This document shows positions 60,897-64,000 of a stretch of 64,000 nt of DNA, piece after piece. Below the pieces are notes generated by a model. It did no database searches. It had not been told where the DNA came from and saw only the letters and a program-made list of their open reading frames with translations. Each line of letters starts with the position of its first letter. Positions within the stretch are counted from its first letter, which is position 1. Source of the DNA: Archaeoglobaceae archaeon (GTDB taxonomy: Archaea > Halobacteriota > Archaeoglobi > Archaeoglobales > Archaeoglobaceae); the NCBI GenBank assembly GCA_027064525.1, contig JAMOPJ010000018.1:1-64000 (forward strand), read 5' to 3'. The position numbers and the translations under genes are program-made.

Positions 60897-62170
60897 TGAA
60901 GAAGCTCGCAATTTTACTCGTTCTGGTTTTACTGTTTGCCGGATGCGCTCAGAAGGTCGAAACTAAACCTGCCGAGACTAAGCCTAAGGCTGAGGAGACG
61001 ATCAAAGTGGGAGTGATAGGGCCAATGTCAACAGTCTTTGGTGTTGCTGAGAGGAAAGCCGTAGAGTTGGCTGCCAAAGTTATAAACGAGGAAGGGGGAA
61101 TTTTGGGTAAGAATGTTGAAGTGGTTTGGGCAGACACAGGCATGGATCCGGACAAAGCATCCACAGCCTTAAGGCAGTTGATTCAGGATAAGGGCTGTAA
61201 GGTCATAATTGGTGGCTTCGCGAGCGGTGTCACCATAGCTGCTCAGCCCGTAATTGCAGAAACGAAGACCGTTTGGCTCGCTGATGGTGCTGCACCTTCG
61301 CTGACCGATTGTGTGGTTAAGGATTACGAGCACTACAAATACTTCTTCAGAGCCGGAACCCTCAACGGAACTACTTTTGCTTACGACATCTTCGATGCAC
61401 TTCACAACTACTTCAACGGCAAACTCAAGAAGAACTGGACTAAGGTTGCAATAGTGAGGGACGATGCGAAGTGGGCGGCTGGAGTTATGAAAGTGCTGAG
61501 GCCGATGCTCGAAGAGCACGGCTACGAGATAGTAATGGAGGCAAAGGTTCCTAAAGGAACGGAAGACTTCTCTTCGATTCTGCTCGAAGCGAAGAACAAG
61601 CATGCGGATGTTATAATAACGTTGCTCGCTCACGTGAGTGGAATACCTTTGGTCAAGCAGTGGACGGACATGAAGATTAAGATCCCATTACTCGGGCACG
61701 ACCTTTCAGCGATAAACCCGAACGCTTGGAATTCGAGCGACGGAAAGATCGACGGAGAGGTTTTCATAGCTACGGGCGGAGCCATACCCATTCCACTCAA
61801 CGACAGAGCAGAGTGGTTTCTGAAGCTTTGGAAGGAGGAATACGGTGGTTATCCGGATGCGAACACAGCTTACGACATGTTCGACGCTCTGTTCATGTAT
61901 AAGTGGGCCGTTGAGCAAGCTGCTAAGGCCGGAGAGAAGGATCCGTTCAACTCAAGCGTCGTCGTCAAGTATTTGGAGAAGATAGATGCGAGCAACCCCT
62001 TCAAGACTGTTAGAGGTAACTTTGCGTTCACGAAGAGACACGATCCGCTCTGGGGAGATGAATACATCAGAAACTGGATCTGTCAGTGGCAGGATGGTAA
62101 GATAGTCATAATCTGGCCGAAGAATGTGGCAACCGGCGATTATAGGCCACCAGCTTGGATGTCTGAATAG
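60896..62170 (+). CDS. ABC transporter substrate-binding lipoprotein (LivK type)
   Basis: The 424-residue protein has a lipobox (LAILLVLVLLFAGC), a Lys/Glu-rich linker and a type I periplasmic-binding fold (IKVGVIGPMSTVFGVAERKAVELAAKVINEEGG, IIGGFASGVTIAAQPV). Such proteins bind branched-chain amino acids, amides or aromatic acids. The four-base overlap (ATGA) with paaK points to an aromatic acid. No permease or ATPase genes follow, so the transporter must be completed elsewhere. Confidence 0.9.
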   Translation: MKKLAILLVLVLLFAGCAQKVETKPAETKPKAEETIKVGVIGPMSTVFGVAERKAVELAAKVINEEGGILGKNVEVVWADTGMDPDKASTALRQLIQDKGCKVIIGGFASGVTIAAQPVIAETKTVWLADGAAPSLTDCVVKDYEHYKYFFRAGTLNGTTFAYDIFDALHNYFNGKLKKNWTKVAIVRDDAKWAAGVMKVLRPMLEEHGYEIVMEAKVPKGTEDFSSILLEAKNKHADVIITLLAHVSGIPLVKQWTDMKIKIPLLGHDLSAINPNAWNSSDGKIDGEVFIATGGAIPIPLNDRAEWFLKLWKEEYGGYPDANTAYDMFDALFMYKWAVEQAAKAGEKDPFNSSVVVKYLEKIDASNPFKTVRGNFAFTKRHDPLWGDEYIRNWICQWQDGKIVIIWPKNVATGDYRPPAWMSE

Positions 62171-62212
62171 TTTTTCTTAACTTTTTTAAAACCATCCTTT
62201 CGTATTTGAGCG

Positions 62213-63706
62213 ATGGAAGAGATCCATTGGGCGGACGTTATCGCTGAAGATCTGCTCAAGAGGGGAAAGAAGCACAGGATAGCTACCGGCATAACGCCAT
62301 CTGGCCACATCCATTTGGGCAATTTGAGGGAGATGCTCACCGCGGATGCTGTCAGGAGAGCGGTTATAGACAAGGGTGGAGAGGCTGAGATGCTTTACAT
62401 CGCCGATACGTTCGACCCATTGCGAAAGAGGTATCCGTTTCTGCCGGAGGAGTATGAGAGATACGTCGGCATGCCCTTGAGCGAGATTCCAGATCCCGAA
62501 GGTTGTCACGACAACTATGCCGATCATTTCTTGGAGCCTTTCTTGGAATCGCTCGAAATACTTGGAATTCCAGTGATCGTGAAAAAAGCCGATCAGATGT
62601 ATAAGGAGGGGCAGTATGAAGATGCCATAAGGACCGCTCTGCAGAGAAGGGATGATATAGCGAGGATAATAGAGGAAGTAACGGGCAGAAAGCTTGAGGA
62701 AGACTGGTATCCATTCATGCCTTTGTGTGAGAACTGTGGAAGGATAAACTCCGCCAAAGTGGTTGGCTTCGACGATAAATGGATATACTACAAGTGTGCT
62801 TGTGGGCACGAAGGAAAGGCGAGCTATAGAGGTGGAGGAAAGCTTACTTGGAGAGTGGATTGGGCGGCGAGGTGGAAGATCTTAGGTATAACATGTGAAC
62901 CTTTCGGTAAAGATCATGCAGCAGCTGGGGGAAGCTACGACACAGGCAAAAGGTTGGCAAGGGAGATATTCGGAATCGAGCCACCTTATCCGATTCCGTA
63001 TGAGTGGATTAACCTGAAGGGCGTTGGGGCAATGAGCTCTTCGAAGGGCATAGTGATTCCAGTTAGGGAGTTCTTGGATGTTCTTCCGCCAGAGATAGTT
63101 CGATACATCATAATTAGAGTGAAGCCGAAGAAGCACATCGACTTCGATCCAGCAAATCTGCTCGAATTGGTGGATGAGTTCGAGGAAGGCATAAGGAAGA
63201 AAGACAGAGCTGTCGAACTTTCTCTGGTTGGGGATGTTGAGTATTCGGACATTCCGTTCAGACACCTCGTAGTTGTTGGACAGATTGCGAAGTGGGATCT
63301 TGAGAAAGTTCTTGAGATCTTGGAGAGAACAGGATACAGAATCGACGAGAGAGCAAGGAGAGACGTCGAGAGGAGACTGAAATATGCGAAGAACTGGCTT
63401 GAGAAGTTCGCTCCCGAAAAGCTGAAGTTCGAGATTGCTGAAAGCGTTGATCCCTCAAAATTCAGCGAGGAAGAGAAGGAATTTCTGAGGACTTTTGCTG
63501 AGAAGCTTGATGAGAATATGAGGCCAGAAGACATTCACACTCTCGTTTACGAGGTCGCGAACGAAATTGGCTTGAAACCAGCCAAGGCTTTCCAAGCGAT
63601 ATACAAGGCTATTTTGGGCAAGAGCTATGGGCCGAGGGCTGGATACTTCATAAAGATGCTCGGAATCGATTGGGTTAAAAAGAGATTTATGCAGGTCTCA
63701 TCTTAA
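62213..63706 (+). CDS. lysS: Lysyl-tRNA synthetase, class I
   Basis: The 497-residue class I enzyme of archaeal type has HIGH as SGHIHLGN near residue 30 and KMSKS as MSSSKGI near residue 278. Zinc-binding CENCGRI and CACGHEG are present, and GKDHAAAGGSYDTGKRLAREIFG is typical. A helical anticodon-binding region forms the last 170 residues. It charges tRNA-Lys. ATG 62213 follows a short AT-rich gap after the lipoprotein gene. Confidence 0.97.
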   Translation: MEEIHWADVIAEDLLKRGKKHRIATGITPSGHIHLGNLREMLTADAVRRAVIDKGGEAEMLYIADTFDPLRKRYPFLPEEYERYVGMPLSEIPDPEGCHDNYADHFLEPFLESLEILGIPVIVKKADQMYKEGQYEDAIRTALQRRDDIARIIEEVTGRKLEEDWYPFMPLCENCGRINSAKVVGFDDKWIYYKCACGHEGKASYRGGGKLTWRVDWAARWKILGITCEPFGKDHAAAGGSYDTGKRLAREIFGIEPPYPIPYEWINLKGVGAMSSSKGIVIPVREFLDVLPPEIVRYIIIRVKPKKHIDFDPANLLELVDEFEEGIRKKDRAVELSLVGDVEYSDIPFRHLVVVGQIAKWDLEKVLEILERTGYRIDERARRDVERRLKYAKNWLEKFAPEKLKFEIAESVDPSKFSEEEKEFLRTFAEKLDENMRPEDIHTLVYEVANEIGLKPAKAFQAIYKAILGKSYGPRAGYFIKMLGIDWVKKRFMQVSS

Positions 63707-63714
63707 ATTTTTGT

Positions 63715-64000
63715 ATGAAGGAAATTAAGCTATACACGTTTGAAGATGCCGAAAAGGACTTGAATGAAGGTTTGAGCGATTCTGAAGTCGCTTTGAAGAA
63801 GTGGGAGTCCATTCTGAACGGTTTGAAGGCTATCGAAGAAGTAGCTATTCAGATAACATCATTCTGCGTAAAGCATCAGCAGTTTGAATGTAAGGGTTGT
63901 CCTATAGTCAATTACGATTATCCTTGCGGACATCCATACGCAACGTTCACGCTATTTTATCAGGAGCTGAGAAAGGTTATAACGTTAGCTGAGAAGTTAT
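63715..64000 (+). CDS. Cys-rich protein, partial (runs off window)
   Basis: ATG 63715 begins MKEIKLYTFEDAEKDLNEGL, and 95 residues are visible. A cluster CVKHQQFECKGCPIVNYDYPCGHPY could bind metal or an Fe-S centre. Only eight bases separate it from lysS. I do not recognise the family, and the C-terminus is beyond the window. Confidence 0.7.
   Translation, partial: MKEIKLYTFEDAEKDLNEGLSDSEVALKKWESILNGLKAIEEVAIQITSFCVKHQQFECKGCPIVNYDYPCGHPYATFTLFYQELRKVITLAEKL

Overview
The window looks like chromosomal DNA of a hyperthermophilic euryarchaeon of the Archaeoglobales (Archaeoglobus/Ferroglobus/Geoglobus type). This is inferred from gene content: transcription factor S, a TIP49/RuvB-like ATPase, aEF1B, class I lysyl-tRNA synthetase, archaeal riboflavin synthase, archaeal triosephosphate isomerase, family B DNA polymerase, SMC-ScpA-ScpB, RadA, and tungsten/molybdenum formylmethanofuran dehydrogenase subunits beside a probable methanofuran-pathway kinase. 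A phenylacetate-CoA ligase overlapping an amide/aromatic-type ABC binding protein would suit an aromatic-degrading member such as Ferroglobus. I could not confirm the species.

Layout. 1-1145: relics of an archaeal ATPase and a truncated, frameshifted family 2 glycosyltransferase. 1149-7406 (minus): an amino-sugar operon with two sugar-1-phosphate nucleotidyltransferase/hexapeptide proteins and GlmS carrying an intein, with a HEPN/MNT pair embedded in it. 7.5-9.7 kb: small membrane or exported proteins, a beta-helix relic, a NERD protein and an ATPase tail relic. 9.8-14.5 kb: SerA, a GPN-loop-like GTPase, an Lrp regulator, riboflavin synthase and a class V aminotransferase. 14.6-16.4 kb: an H/ACA-like RNA, a VWA surface protein and a small winged-helix protein. 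16.4-22.7 kb: a degenerate RecA-fold protein, DHH phosphoesterase, zinc ribbon, PfkB kinase, TPI, cysteine hydrolase and DNA ligase. 22.7-30 kb: GlnA, a second H/ACA-like RNA head-to-head with radA, a KaiC-like/roadblock/FIST operon, a UbiA-type enzyme and a 29-residue peptide gene. 30-41 kb: TFS, Nudix, TIP49, PolB with an intein, a coiled-coil protein, SMC, ScpA and ScpB. 41-46.5 kb: Cam-type carbonic anhydrase lipoprotein, a dead ABC exporter, a metallo-beta-lactamase-fold hydrolase, an AAA-ATPase + PIN nuclease pair and a TrmJ-like methylase. 46.4-54.1 kb: UPF1-like helicase, a C/D box RNA, aEF1B, a 52-residue zinc-finger protein, MfnE-like kinase, tRNA-Pro(GGG), FwdB-FwdD, PyrH, RlmE/FtsJ, a paralog of the degenerate RecA-fold protein and an ACT-domain regulator. 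54.3-59.3 kb: VapBC, a decaying permease/Lrp pair, TraB protein, a second C/D box RNA, a membrane ArsR-type regulator with an exported partner. 59.6-64 kb: PaaK, LivK-type lipoprotein, LysS and a partial Cys-rich protein.

How parts relate. GlmS and the GlmU-like protein form the UDP-GlcNAc route. PolB, SMC, ScpA and ScpB are a replication/condensin block. FwdDB and the MfnE-like kinase belong to C1/methanofuran metabolism. Four guide-RNA candidates (two C/D, two H/ACA-like) have TATA boxes at the expected ~26 nt spacing and were absent from the gene calls supplied.

Decay is conspicuous. I count at least six broken genes, including three with a one-base change in a short homopolymer (positions ~937, ~8517, ~55145), which could be real mutations or assembly errors. 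The ABC exporter (two Gln-to-stop changes) and the Lrp relic (several lesions) look genuinely dead.
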